Source of the DNA: Erodium maritimum
Lineage: Eukaryota; Streptophyta; Magnoliopsida; Geraniales; Geraniaceae
Length of the DNA: 64,000 nt
Assembly (NCBI GenBank): GCA_963921825.1
Contig: OY997591.1
Location: forward strand, 31,641,825 to 31,705,824
Direction: 5' to 3'
Position numbers and translations under genes: made by a program. Shown here piece after piece: positions 36,332 through 47,643 of this stretch. The first letter of the stretch is position 1; each line of letters begins with the position of its first letter. Below the pieces are notes generated by a model that saw only the letters and a list, made by a program, of their open reading frames with translations, did not search any database and was not told the origin of the DNA.

Positions 36332-36927
36332 TGGTGCTACTGACGAAATGTTTAATTTTTTTTTCAGATAAAATTGTTATGATTGACTCTTAATGTGTAT
36401 TAGAAGCATTATTTATATCCGAGTATACTTCTATGTACATATTGTATGGATATTTTGTTAAAATATAAAAATACTAATACACATGTTTTTTTTTTTTTGA
36501 GAGGAATGACAATATTATTAATATAAAAGCTTTTTGATGCCTACAGAAACCCGAGGCATCGTACAAGAGAACCAAACTAACATAGCGGTAACAATAAAAG
36601 CAGGAAAGTAAATTTTGCTCTTTGACATCGGGGCGGTCGGAGGGGTGGGACTGCGGTAGCATCCGAGGACACCGATACAGTATACTACAACCATAAGATA
36701 CTGACCGAGCAGGTCAGAGGATAGATAACCAGTGGTGGACCGATTACTCCCCCGGTAAGTCAGCGTGCGTCGTCCTCCCTTGACTGATAATGGTAGGGCT
36801 CCTGAACGCGGGATTGCTGACTCCGAAGTGGTAGGGAAGTAATTTACCGACTGTTGGTGGTACCCTTGCCACCTATACACCAGGGAGGAGGTACGGTCGA
36901 TCAACCTCTCCCTGGCCATCCCAGCAC

Positions 36928-38699
36928 TCATTCCTGGAGGCGAGGGTGCTTAAAGCCCCCCGCCGTTGCTGAAGACGCCCCGGTTGACGTCGCTGATTCT
37001 TCCTCCCCTGCGGAATCCTCATCTCTCCCCGCCCTTTTATTCCCTGATAAGGTCGGCGTTGATTCCCGCGGCAGCCACCCCACAGGCTCATCTGCCTCAT
37101 GTGCCTCTTGTTGACCCCAGCGCCCCATATGCTCCTGCCTAGGGGGAGTTCGAGGAGCTCCCCTAGATCGGTCCCCCATCCCTGATCCACTCAAGTAAGT
37201 CCAGTTAGTCCCCGGGATGGGTTTCCCATGTTTGGCCTTTTCTAGCGCCGACCTTGGATCCCCTAGTGCCTTCAGCGAGACTCCCCGAAGGCCGCCCACA
37301 ACAGGACAGACCGGGAACAGGTGTCACGCACAGCAACAGCCAAAGCAGTGCTCAGGTAAATGTTCATACGAAATGTAAAGTCGAGTTCGTACCTGAGCAA
37401 CCGATAAACGGAACCAGAGCTGACTTTGTAGTGGAACCCGAATATCAGCCCTGATTCTGACCTTCATAAAGTCTCCCCAGCAGAGACCTTTCTTGTCCAC
37501 ATCCACTCCTTGACACACACCCAGCGTGTTGCCAATCCGGAACCCGACCTCCCTAGTCCACGCCCCCACAGGCAGGTTCGATACCCGTGCCCACACTGAA
37601 AAGTGGTGAAAATTCAGGTCCGATACATGCATGTGGGCCCGCAGATCAGTGAACAAAACCAAGGAGTCCCAGAAGGACCACGGTTCGCCCACCAATACAC
37701 GCTCCCTTTCCTTCGCTGATCTGAAGAAAAAAGCCACAATGCCTCCCTCCAGGGGTTTTGCCTCGACTTTCAAACCCCAGAGGTCCTCCATGCGTGCCAC
37801 TACCGATTGCCAGTAGATCTTCTTGGTAGTCAGGACTTTTGCTGCTAGAGCAAAGCGATACATATTTCCCCGCCCTGTTATCTCTTGGACCGGCACCACC
37901 ACCTCCTTGATCCTCACAGCCCCCATCTGAGAATCCAATTGACCCATGGTTCCTCTCTCCGGCTCGGCCGGATATGGCGTTCGCCCTTGGATCGGGCGGG
38001 TGGTACCACCATAGGGGTGCTCCGCTCCAGCTCCCACCCCCACATTGTCATCCACCGACGGTCGACCCGTCCCATACCTCGCAGCCCAACGAGCCACATC
38101 CCCTCCCTCTCCCTGGGCCCATACTAACTTACGTCCAGCGTGGGCGCCCATCGAGCATCGCCCATGAAACCACGCCCCGCCACCGCCGTGCGTTCCTCTC
38201 TACACGGCTCCTCTGAGACCACCCCCTTCCCTTTCTTGCGACGCCAAGCAGCCGCGGACGGAGACTCCTCCACCTCAACCGCCGGAGTCGTGGCCGACCC
38301 CGACGAAACCGGGATCGGTGTGAGCTTTTCCCCCATCGCCACCACCACCGGAGCCCTAGCTACCACGACACCCCTCGGCCGTGGACGGGGTCCCCTCGCC
38401 GGCGTGCGCCGGAGACAGGCAGGTCCTGATCGGACTCTGCCGCCCGGTACCCATCCCGGGTCTTCCCCCGCCGAGAACACCACCGGTTCTCCACCTGACA
38501 TCGGCGTCCATTGCCCCTCCGAGACCACCGGCTCCCCCGTGGAGAGCGACCCCCTCTGCAAGTCATCGTCCACCACCAGCGGCGTCGGCACAGCACGCGG
38601 CTGCATCTCCTTCCTCGGTTCCGTGAACGAGTCCTCACCGGCGTCGGTTTCACCAGTCACGTCCCCCTCCTCCGGCAACACGGGTCCCCAGTGAACCAA
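36928..38699 (-). pseudogene. LINE ORF1 (DUF4283 plus zf-CCHC_4), near-complete
   Basis: Read on the minus strand from 38699, an N-terminal stretch of about 190 codons rich in proline, glycine and charged residues leads, after one frame change near 38130, into a DUF4283 domain (about 37900-37500). That domain shows VARMEDLWGLKVEAKPL, VLVGEPWSFWDSLVLF and FSVWARVSNLPVGAW blocks. The zf-CCHC_4 knuckle follows at about 37370-37305, with YEHLPEHCFGC, one in-frame stop where a residue before the histidine is expected, and then HLFPVC. After that the same frame stays open to 36928 through a hydrophilic tail. The C-x2-C-x4-H-x4-C spacing is kept. In LINEs this protein coats the element RNA. Only about two lesions separate it from an open frame, so the copy is fairly young. 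Confidence 0.75.
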
Positions 38700-38841
38700 C
38701 CCGTCGCCGACATACTCCTAAGCACCCTCCATACTCGCGATCGGCATGAGAATTGATGCAGAAAAAATGCAAAACCCTCCTTTTAGAACCCTAGTTCCTA
38801 AACCCTAGCAGAGAAGGAATAGGAATAGGAATAGGAATAGG

Positions 38842-40529
38842 TGTTAGTCTTAGTGCCCGTAGTTCAATCCTAAATGTCCAAATGTATATATCATCGTTAG
38901 CAATAAAATTAAAGCGGCTTTATATTACTTATGTGTTGGAGTAATATATCGATGTGTGCTCTGATCTATGCCCACCATGCGAATAGAACCATAGATCGAG
39001 ATAGATCACACTCGATGGGTCCCTAGTCAACAAAGCTTCACTAGAAGCGACTAGTATGAAAGATGGCTCTTTATGGCTTACGTTCTGTTAGTCATTGGAA
39101 TGAGATTCCGGAGTCTGATCATAGATATCATGTGGGACATGATATTGGACAACCCGCCCTGAATATGTGCCATAGATTAAGTCATGAACATATTCAGTGT
39201 TGTAGCTTGTCATGTATCCTCAGACCAAGGAGTCTTTGTGATCGCTATGTAGTCAACAACTGAGTTTGACCTGAGCCTAACGTTGTCCGTAACAGGGCTT
39301 CCATAACGGCCAGGATTGGCTTGGGGACGGGCTACATGAGTGACACGAAAGACGGCTAAGGGATTTATCCCTCATACTAAGGTATGGGAAAGATATCGGT
39401 TCTCGGCCACTTGATCGAGAGTGACTGGAAGAATAGCATGGCCATGCACATGATACTGGGTATCATATCTTCAGTCATCTCACATATCAAGGAACGGTGA
39501 TTGAGAATAATAAGGATGACGGCTCTATGCCTTATCTCAATCAGGATATCGGAGATAAAAGGATAATGACAGGGATGACGGAAAGGTTAGAATCGACAGG
39601 GTCGATTCGTTATGCAGTGTCAGGCAATACTAAAGTCTCGTTAGTTGCCACTTAAATAGGATCAAGTAAAATGGGATTTTACGTTGATCTATTGACATGC
39701 ATAAACCTAAGGGTCACACCGGAGGATGAAACCCATTGACACATTTATGGAGAATGGCCAAAAGGGAGTTGTCTCGGGACATGACCAAAACTGGGTTTTG
39801 GGTCATGTGCCCGTAAGTGAATAGGACTTCACAGATCGAGACAAGGCTTGGAGTCTTGGGATTGATCGCGTCGGATAATGTTGGACATTTCCGGTATGGA
39901 AGGCATGGAGGCGATGAGCGAATCACGGGACCTCGTTAGAAATGGCCACGGGCCATGTTCCAAGAGGCCCATGAAAGGCCCATGCAACCAAGGCCCATGG
40001 AACTAATTAATCAAGTCTTGATTAATTAGTACTAAGTAAGCAAGACAAGGATTAAGGTGTTGGTGATTCACCACCTAACCCAATCTTGTCTTGCCATACT
40101 TTGTCCTATTTACACCTTACTTGACACCATACTTGTCCCATGCCTTTAGTTGGACAAGTATGGGTTTTGTTATGTTTAAGTCATCTTTTTTCAACATAAC
40201 AAACACAAGACAAGAATAGGAAACACATTTTCTCTCCCTCTTCCATGGCCATTTCGGGTTTGGCTAGTTTCCTCCTCCATTTTTGTGTTCTTGAGTCCTC
40301 AAAGAGAAGAACTACGTGGCTTTGATTCCCATGTGGATACGTAGGCGTCTTGGAGACTCAAGCCAATCATTCGTTAACCGGTGTTCTTGTTTTGGTAAGA
40401 ACTAGTGCTGAATTTTTCTCTTGTGAATCCATTCTTTGTTAGTTGTTTCATGGTTTTAATCGTCTCTTGGTTTTCATTGATTTTCCGCTGCGAGTTGGTT
40501 CATCTCCAACCCTACCTCGAGACCCAACA
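38842..40529 (+). repeat. 5' LTR of the young copia element
   Basis: The LTR starts 'tgttagtcttagtgcccgta' and ends 'cctcgagacccaaca'. It is nearly identical to 45614-47301 and highly similar to the solo LTR at 60414-62090. Confidence 0.95.
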
Positions 40530-40530
40530 G

Positions 40531-40542
40531 TGGTATCAGAGC
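40531..40542 (+). other. Primer-binding site of the young copia element
   Basis: TGGTATCAGAGC lies one base after the 5' LTR. It is complementary to the 3' end of plant initiator-methionine tRNA. Confidence 0.92.
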
Positions 40543-42085
40543 CGTGCTACCTCCGGGATTCACAAGACGGTGTTCAAAGTTTCGGTTTTGCTTGAAAGTT
40601 TCGTTTTTGGCATGTTGTTTTGCTAAATTGATTGATAACATGTTTTAAATTATTGTTTATGGATTTAATGCATGTAAAATGAATTTTTGAAAATTATTTC
40701 AAATCTGGAAATTTTGAAAAAAATTTGATTTTTCGGGTCTCGGGAGCGGGACTCTCGGGGAGCCGAAACCGGGACCGAACGGGGCTCCGTTGGACGGAGC
40801 TAGGCCAAGCATGACCATTGGATGGTTGATATGCCAAGGCTAAACCGTTTTGTTAGTTATGACGAGTTTGGAACCGTCATGACGAACTCGAAGATCAAAT
40901 GTTCAAAAGTTTCATTTTTGAACGGTTTCGATAAACCGAGCATCAAAAATTTTCGAAACTTGGCTATTAATTAAAACCGGAAAATCACATGATGTTTGAT
41001 AACATTCTTGTTTGATAACACGATGTGTGATGTGATGTTGGCATGGTGTACATAATAGCCCCGAGCTCGATTTAATTATTTATCGCTTTTCACGGCCTGC
41101 GAGCCGTTAGTGTTAGCGTGTAATTATTCTTTCAAGGTGTGGTCGTCGAACCACTTGTTTGTAATATTTATTTATTCCCGACCTGCGAGTCGTGTATTAA
41201 ATTGTAATATTTTACTCAAGACGAAGAAAGGGCGAAAAGGTCATTTGGTGGCTTTTCGGGTGTTGGCATCGGCTTGGAGTCGGTGGAGCTCAAGAAGCTA
41301 GTGGGAGTTAGTTTAGGGGGCTATTATGTGCACATTTATCGCTTTATGCTTGGTTTAGTTTATGCATGATTAATTCTATGTGTTTTAGAATTGCATGCTT
41401 AACTTTATTTACCGAGCATATCACCTCACATGCAAAGATAAAATTGGAATTTTAATCCTTGTGTGTGAACCCTTAGAACCGTCATTGCATTGGATGTAGT
41501 TGACGGGTTCAAAGGAAGAATTACATTGGATGTAATTTGAGGCATCATTGCATTTGGAATGTAGTTGATGTGCTCATCGCATCTAGGATGTGCCAAAGTT
41601 TTGAACACAACTGGACAAGTAAAAGCGGGTCATGTCCGATACCTCCCAATCATCAACACCTTACTACCTCCCCGTCCTATGGTTGTCGTGCGCATTAGCG
41701 GAGCATCCATGGGGAAGCGGGGTAGTAGGTTTGGACGACATATGTGGGTGTCGTGCGCATTAGCGGAGCACCTACATAGTGACGAGCCATAGTTGAAAAT
41801 TGGTGGACCCGACTACGATTCTCGGCCTGAGGTTGAGCTAGGGTAACAGATAGGGTAAGTCGTGTACATAAGTACATACCCTAGCCAAGAGTCACATTGG
41901 ATGTGATTGGATGGAGTCCTACCTACATAGCTCGATTAAGTGGTGAGCATTAGTTCAGCTTAATCGAGTGAATCAAGGATCTTGGTTTCAGATTCTAAAG
42001 GTTTAGAATTGATTGTTGGTGTTTAAGCTTGATCTTCATAAAATTTATTCAGTTTACTGATTGAATTTTATCTGTTGTAGATCAA
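40543..42085 (+). other. Leader of the young copia element
   Basis: This non-coding stretch of about 1.5 kb separates the primer-binding site from the gag start codon at 42086. It contains paired 'gtcgtgcgcattagcggag' blocks near 41685 and 41752, and runs through 'ttgattgaattttatctg' just before gag. Its counterparts lie at 20661-22082 and 33480-34000 on the minus strand. Confidence 0.75.
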
Positions 42086-45000
42086 ATGGCAAATTCAGCG
42101 AACATTAATAGTTTGTCATTAAAAACCATCCTTGACAGGGTCAAGCTAAATGGGACAAACTATTTGGACTGGTACAGAATTTTGAGGATAGTCCTCAAGT
42201 CTGAACGCAAAGAATATGTCCTTGACAAGGCTGTCTCTAAGACCATATCAGAGTTACATGAAGTGTCATTAACTGCTGAGAAGAATATCTCAGGGATCTG
42301 GGATCCAAGGATATTCTGATGGTCAACAAGGGAATTGGAAGTGGCAAGGGCTGGGCCCATGCGCACTTGGGAGGAAAGATGAGACACCTGAGAATGTCTG
42401 CTTCTACTGCCAACAGCCTGGTCATTGGAACCGGGATTACAGGAAGTTCACGGCTGATCTGAAGAAGGGCAGTGGGACTGCGTCTTCATCAAATAGCCTG
42501 GATGATCTGAAGAAGGGCAGTAGGACTGCGCCTTCATCAGGAAACCTGGATGATCTAAGGAAGGGCGGTGGGACCGTGCCTTCATTCGGTATTAACTCTA
42601 TAGAGCTACATCTCTCTACTTCCAAAGATTCATGGGTATTAGATACCATGACTGAATCTCACACATGCACTAATATATGGTGGCTGAAAGTAGGAGAGAT
42701 TTGGAAAGCACGAAATGGACCTCAGAGTTGTGGCAACTGCTGTAGGATCCATGAGTCTTGCTTTGCCAAGAGGCCTTGTCTTAGTATTGTATAATGTATA
42801 TTGCATACCTACTTTTAGTAGGAATATTATATCTATATCCGTGTTTGACAAGGAAGGATATAATGTTAATATTGGAAATGGAGTTTTCAATGTTCTATGC
42901 AATGATATGTTTTATACCAGTACTGACATGGTTGGAGGATTGTACATATTAGATATGGGTAACAATGCCTCAAGTTCTATATATTCCGTTAATACCAAGA
43001 GGTCTAAATCCAATGATTTAAACCTAACTCTGTTATGGTACTGTCATTTGGGTCGCATAAACAAGAAGCGCCTATCAGCACTTCAGAAGTGCGGGCTTTC
43101 AGGTTCATTCGAATTCCATTCGATCGATAGGTGCAAGGTTTGTTTGATGGGCAAAATGACTAAAGTGCCCTTTATCGATCACGATGAAAGGGCGGGTGGA
43201 TTATTGGGGCTGATACACTCGAATGTGTGTAGACCAATACGTTCACTTGCCAGGAGGGGTTTTAGCTACTTTATCACATTTACTGATGATTACAGTAAAT
43301 ATGGTTATGTCTATTCGGTGAGACATAAGTCTGAAGCTTTTGATAAATTCAAAGAGTTTAAGACTATAGTATAAAACCCGCTCGACAAAGGTATTGAGGC
43401 ACTTCGATTGGATCGAGGTGGAAAATACTTGACCACAGAGTTATTAGATCATCTAAAAGAGAATGGAATCCTTTTGGAATGGACTCCTCCTAGGTCACTG
43501 TAGTTGAAAGGTGTAGCCAAACGGAGAAATCGGACATTGTTAGACAATGGTCTGTTCCATGATTAGTTGGACTGATCTCCCAATCTCTTTTAGGGGTTTT
43601 GCTCTAGAGACGACCGCATTCATAGTGAATCGGGCTTCGACGAATGGTGTGGAAGGGACACCATTTTAAAAATGGTACGGGATGATGCCCGCTTTTTCCT
43701 TCCTAAAGATTTGTGGTTGCGAGGCTTATGTGAAACATTTGGTTTCGACTAAGCTCGAACCAAGATCTGAGATATGCACCTTCGTGTGGTATCCCAAAGC
43801 AACAAGGGGATACTATTTCTACAATCCAGTGAGAACATGGTGTTCGTCGCTTGGGGTGGGGTCTTTATGGAAAAGAAGTTTTGTTTCCAAAGACGTCATT
43901 GGGAGGACTGTGCATCTCGAAGAAATTCAGGATGGTACAGATCTGTCTAAACCAATTGGCAACCCAGTAGAAAGGAGCCAGAGATTGTCGTAGAGTAAGA
44001 ACCAATTGCTGTTACAATTCCGGAAGGTCCAAGGCGATTTGAAAGGATCAATCTTCCACCTCCAAGATATGGTATCCGGAGGTGACAATGAAGTCATGGT
44101 GGATCACGATGATCCAGCCACCTTTCAGGAAGTCGTGGATGGGCCCAACTCCGAGTTATGGCTGGGAGCCATGAGGGAGGAAATGCAATCCATGTCGGAC
44201 AACCGAGTCTGGGAACCGGTTGATCCCATCAATGGTGTGAGGACCATAGGATGCAAATGGATCTTCAAGGTGAAGATGGACATGGACGGCAACCCTCTGA
44301 CCTACAAAGCTCAACTGGTGGCGAAAGGTTATAGGCAGATCCAATGGATTGACTATGAGGAAACCTTCTCCTTAGTGGCTATGGTCAAAATCGATCCAAA
44401 TTCTTCTTGACATAACTGCGTATCATAATTACGAGATATGGCAAGTGGATGTCAAAACCGCTTTCCTAAATGGAAATTTGACTGAGTACGTTTGTATGTC
44501 TCGGCCCAAAGGTTTTGACGATCCGAAGAATAAAGGAAAGATTTATAAGTTGTTGAAATCCATTTATGGATTGAAACGAACTTCTCGGAGTTGGATCCTT
44601 CGTTTTGATGAAGCTGTAATTGGATTTGGCTTAATCAAGAACGAGGATGAATCTTGCGTTTATAAGAAGGCTAGTGGGAGCAATATTACCTTTCTGGTTC
44701 TCATTGAAAACGACATCCCAACCTTGCACGAGACTAAAGCTTGGTTGAGGAAGTGTTTTTCAATAAAGGACTTAGGTGATGCTTCTCATATCTTAAGGAT
44801 TAAGATATGTAGAGATCGCACCAAGAGGGTCTTGGATTTAAGTCAGGGAACCTATGTGAACAAGGCATTGAGTAGGTTCTTAATGCTCGATTCAAAGAAA
44901 GGACTCTTACCCACTAGTCATGGCATTCATCTCAGCAAGACTCAGTGTCCTAAGACACCTGATGAGCTGAAAAGGATGATGAGAATCCTATGCGCCTGGG

Positions 45001-45600
45001 GGCAGGATCGATCATATATGCCATGACATGTATGAGACCAGACGTCTCGTAAGCCTTATGTTGTACCAGTAGACATCATTCTAACCCGGGGGAAAGATGA
45101 TGCTGAACTAGTCGTCGAAGGATGAGTAGACGCTAGTTTTCCAAGACAAATCCAGATGACTTTAGAAGTCAATCAGGATATGTGTTTACGCTGAAGGGCA
45201 GAGCTTTAGCTGGGAAAGCGTAAAGCAAGATACCATTGCCGAATCTACGACAGAGGCCAAGTACATGGATGCTGCAGAGGCAGCTAAGGAGGCTATGTGG
45301 ATTTGGAAATTCATGGCAGGGCTGGGTGTAATTAAAAACCCATCCAGTCCGGTGAATCCATTTTGCGACAACACAAGGGCCATTGCGCAAGCTAAAAGCC
45401 TAGATCGCTTAACAAATCCAAACATGTACTGCGGCGTATCCACCTCATCAGATAAATACTGAACTGAGTTGAAGTGAAGATAACCGATATTGCAACAGAT
45501 GATAACATAGCCAACCCTTTGACTAAGGCAGTGTCACTGCCTGAACACGTTAGACATGTAAAGTCGATGGGGACATATTGGAGTTTAGATTGGAACTAGG
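42086..45600 (+). mobile_element. gag-pol region of the young copia element, broken
   Basis: Gag starts at ATG 42086 (NSLSLKTILDRVKLNGTNY) and carries a CCHC knuckle near 42393-42440 (CFYCQQPGHW). A protease-like block lies near 42627 (WVLDT), the zinc-binding pre-integrase region at about 43010-43180, and the integrase core from about 43180 (GFSYFITFTDDYSKYGYVYS). Reverse transcriptase covers about 44100-44990 (GCKWIFKVKMD, DVKTAFLNG) and RNase H about 45170-45560. The order is that of Ty1/copia. Several breaks are present, so no intact polyprotein can be made. Confidence 0.85.
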
Positions 45601-45613
45601 GCAAGTGGGAGAT
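45597..45613 (+). other. Polypurine tract of the young copia element
   Basis: A purine-rich 'tagggcaagtgggagat' lies directly before the 3' LTR. It is the expected primer for plus-strand synthesis. Confidence 0.85.
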
Positions 45614-47301
45614 TGTTAGTCTTAGTGCCCGTAGTTCAATCCTAAATGTCCAAATGTATATATCATCGTTAGCAATAAAATTAAAGCGGCTTTATATTAC
45701 TTATGTGTTGGAGTAATATATCGATGTGTGCTCTGATCTATGCCCACCATGCGAATAGAACCATAGATCGAGATAGATCACACTCGATGGGTCCCTAGTC
45801 AACAAAGCTTCACTAGAAGCGACTAGTATGAAAGATGGCTCTTTATGGCTTACGTTCTGTTAGTCATTGGAATGAGATTCCGGAGTCTGATCATAGATAT
45901 CATGTGGGACATGATATTGGACGACCCGCCCTGAATATGTGCCATAGATTAAGTCATGAACATATTCAGTGTTGTAGCTTGTCATGTATCCTCAGACCAA
46001 GGAGTCTTTGTGATCGCTATGTAGTCAACAACTGAGTTTGACCTGAGCCTAACGTTGTCCGTAACAGGGCTTCCATAACGGCCAGGATTGGCTTGGGGAC
46101 GGGCTACATGAGTGACACGAAAGACGGCTAAGGGATTTATCCCTCATACTAAGGTATGGGAAAGATATCGGTTCTCGGCCACTTGATCGAGAGTGACTGG
46201 AAGAATAGCATGGCCATGCACATGATACTGGGTATCATATCTTCAGTCATCTCACATATCAAGGAACGGTGATTGAGAATAATAAGGATGACGGCTCTAT
46301 GCCTTATCTCAATCAGGATATCGGAGATAAAAGGATAATGACAGGGATGACGGAAAGGTTAGAATCGACAGGGTCGATTCGTTATGCAGTGTCAGGAAAT
46401 ACTAAAGTCTCGTTAGTTGCCACTTAAATAGGATCAAGTAAAATGGGATTTTACGTTGATCTATTGACATGCATAAACCTAAGGGTCACACCGGAGGATG
46501 AAACCCATTGACACATTTATGGAGAATGGCCAAAAGGGAGTTGTCTCGGGACATGACCAAAACTGGGTTTTGGGTCATGTGCCCGTAAGTGAATAGGACT
46601 TCACAGATCGAGACAAGGCTTGGAGTCTTGGGATTGATCGCGTCGGATAATGTTGGACATTTCCGGTATGGAAGGCATGGAGGCGATGAGCGAATCACGG
46701 GACCTCGTTAGAAATGGCCACGGGCCATGTTCCAAGAGGCCCATGAAAGGCCCATGCAACCAAGGCCCATGGAACTAATTAATCAAGTCTTGATTAATTA
46801 GTACTAAGTAAGCAAGACAAGGATTAAGGTGTTGGTGATTCACCACCTAACCCAATCTTGTCTTGCCATACTTTGTCCTATTTACACCTTACTTGACACC
46901 ATACTTGTCTCATGCCTTTAGTTGGACAAGTATGGGTTTTGTTATGTTTAAGTCATCTTTTTTCAACATAACAAACACAAGACAAGAATAGGAAACACAT
47001 TTTCTCTCCCTCTTCCATGGCCATTTCGGGTTTGGCTAGTTTCCTCCTCCATTTTTGTGTTCTTGAGTCCTCAAAGAGAAGAACTACGTGGCTTTGATTC
47101 CCATGTGGATACGTAGGCGTCTTGGAGACTCAAGCCAATCATTCGTTAACCGGTGTTCTTGTTTTGGTAAGAACTAGTGCTGAATTTTTCTCTTGTGAAT
47201 CCATTCTTTGTTAGTTGTTTCATGGTTTTAATCGTCTCTTGGTTTTCATTGATTTTCCGCTGCGAGTTGGTTCATCTCCAACCCTACCTCGAGACCCAAC
47301 A
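45614..47301 (+). repeat. 3' LTR of the young copia element
   Basis: This has the same ends and length as the 5' LTR and is followed by the right copy of the ATAGG target duplication. Confidence 0.95.
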
Positions 47302-47338
47302 ATAGGAAGGCTGCGACGCTCAGCCCTAATAAACATGT

Positions 47339-47395
47339 TATAATAATAATAATAACAATTATTATTATTAGTAGTATTATTATTATTATTTTGAT
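47339..47395. repeat. Imperfect ATA/ATT trinucleotide repeat
   Basis: An 'ataataataataataac' run is followed by 'attattattattag', so the two halves are partly self-complementary. It lies just outside the ORF1-only LINE. Confidence 0.85.
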
Positions 47396-47643
47396 AAGTA
47401 TTTATTCACTTAAGATATCATGACAAAAAAATTGTTTTTTTGTGAAGTTTAATGGATAAGACTGATATTACATTATTATTTTAGATAGCTGATTAATAAA
47501 ATGAAATTACCATCAATTAATAAGATTGTTATTTTGTGCTCTAACGTCTTGTTTTGGGTTTTTAACGACGTCGTCGGCATGCTCATCTTGTCTCTCTCTA
47601 CGTCCATTCTCTATCATCCCCTTCTCGCTGACTACCAACCCAA

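Larger units (their letters stand above)
38842..47301 (+). mobile_element. Young Ty1/copia element (Angela/TAR-like), structurally whole, coding broken
   Basis: The element is 8460 bp with LTRs at 38842-40529 and 45614-47301, a primer-binding site, a polypurine tract and a perfect 5-bp target duplication ATAGG (38837-38841 and 47302-47306). By eye the two LTRs differ at about three positions in 1688 bp. At 1.3e-8 substitutions per site per year this points to an age near or below 0.1 million years. Gag, protease-like, integrase, reverse transcriptase and RNase H regions follow in copia order. The coding region nevertheless carries roughly eight to ten breaks, so this copy is not autonomous. 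It is inserted in the 5' part of an ORF1-only LINE, at a short 'aggaat' repeat. Confidence 0.92.
36486..47325 (-). mobile_element. ORF1-only L1-type LINE, split by a copia insertion
   Basis: The LINE occupies 36486-38841 and 47307-47325, about 2.4 kb without the insertion. At its 3' end a T-run (36486-36498) is the poly(A) tail on the minus strand, preceded by an 'attaataatattgtcattcc' UTR end typical of plant L1. A 14-bp target duplication flanks it: 'ctaatacacatgtt' at 36474-36487 and 'ctaataaacatgtt' at 47326-47339, 13 of 14 identical. Between the 5' end and the tail there is room for ORF1 and a UTR only. No endonuclease or reverse transcriptase block was seen on either strand. The target duplication and tail show that this short form itself was inserted, rather than having been cut down afterwards. 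Confidence 0.75.

Noticed and set aside
38140-38694. Plus-strand open frame of 184 codons
   Set aside because: It is the antisense shadow of the LINE ORF1 N-terminus, which has the better support from its downstream DUF4283 and zinc knuckle.
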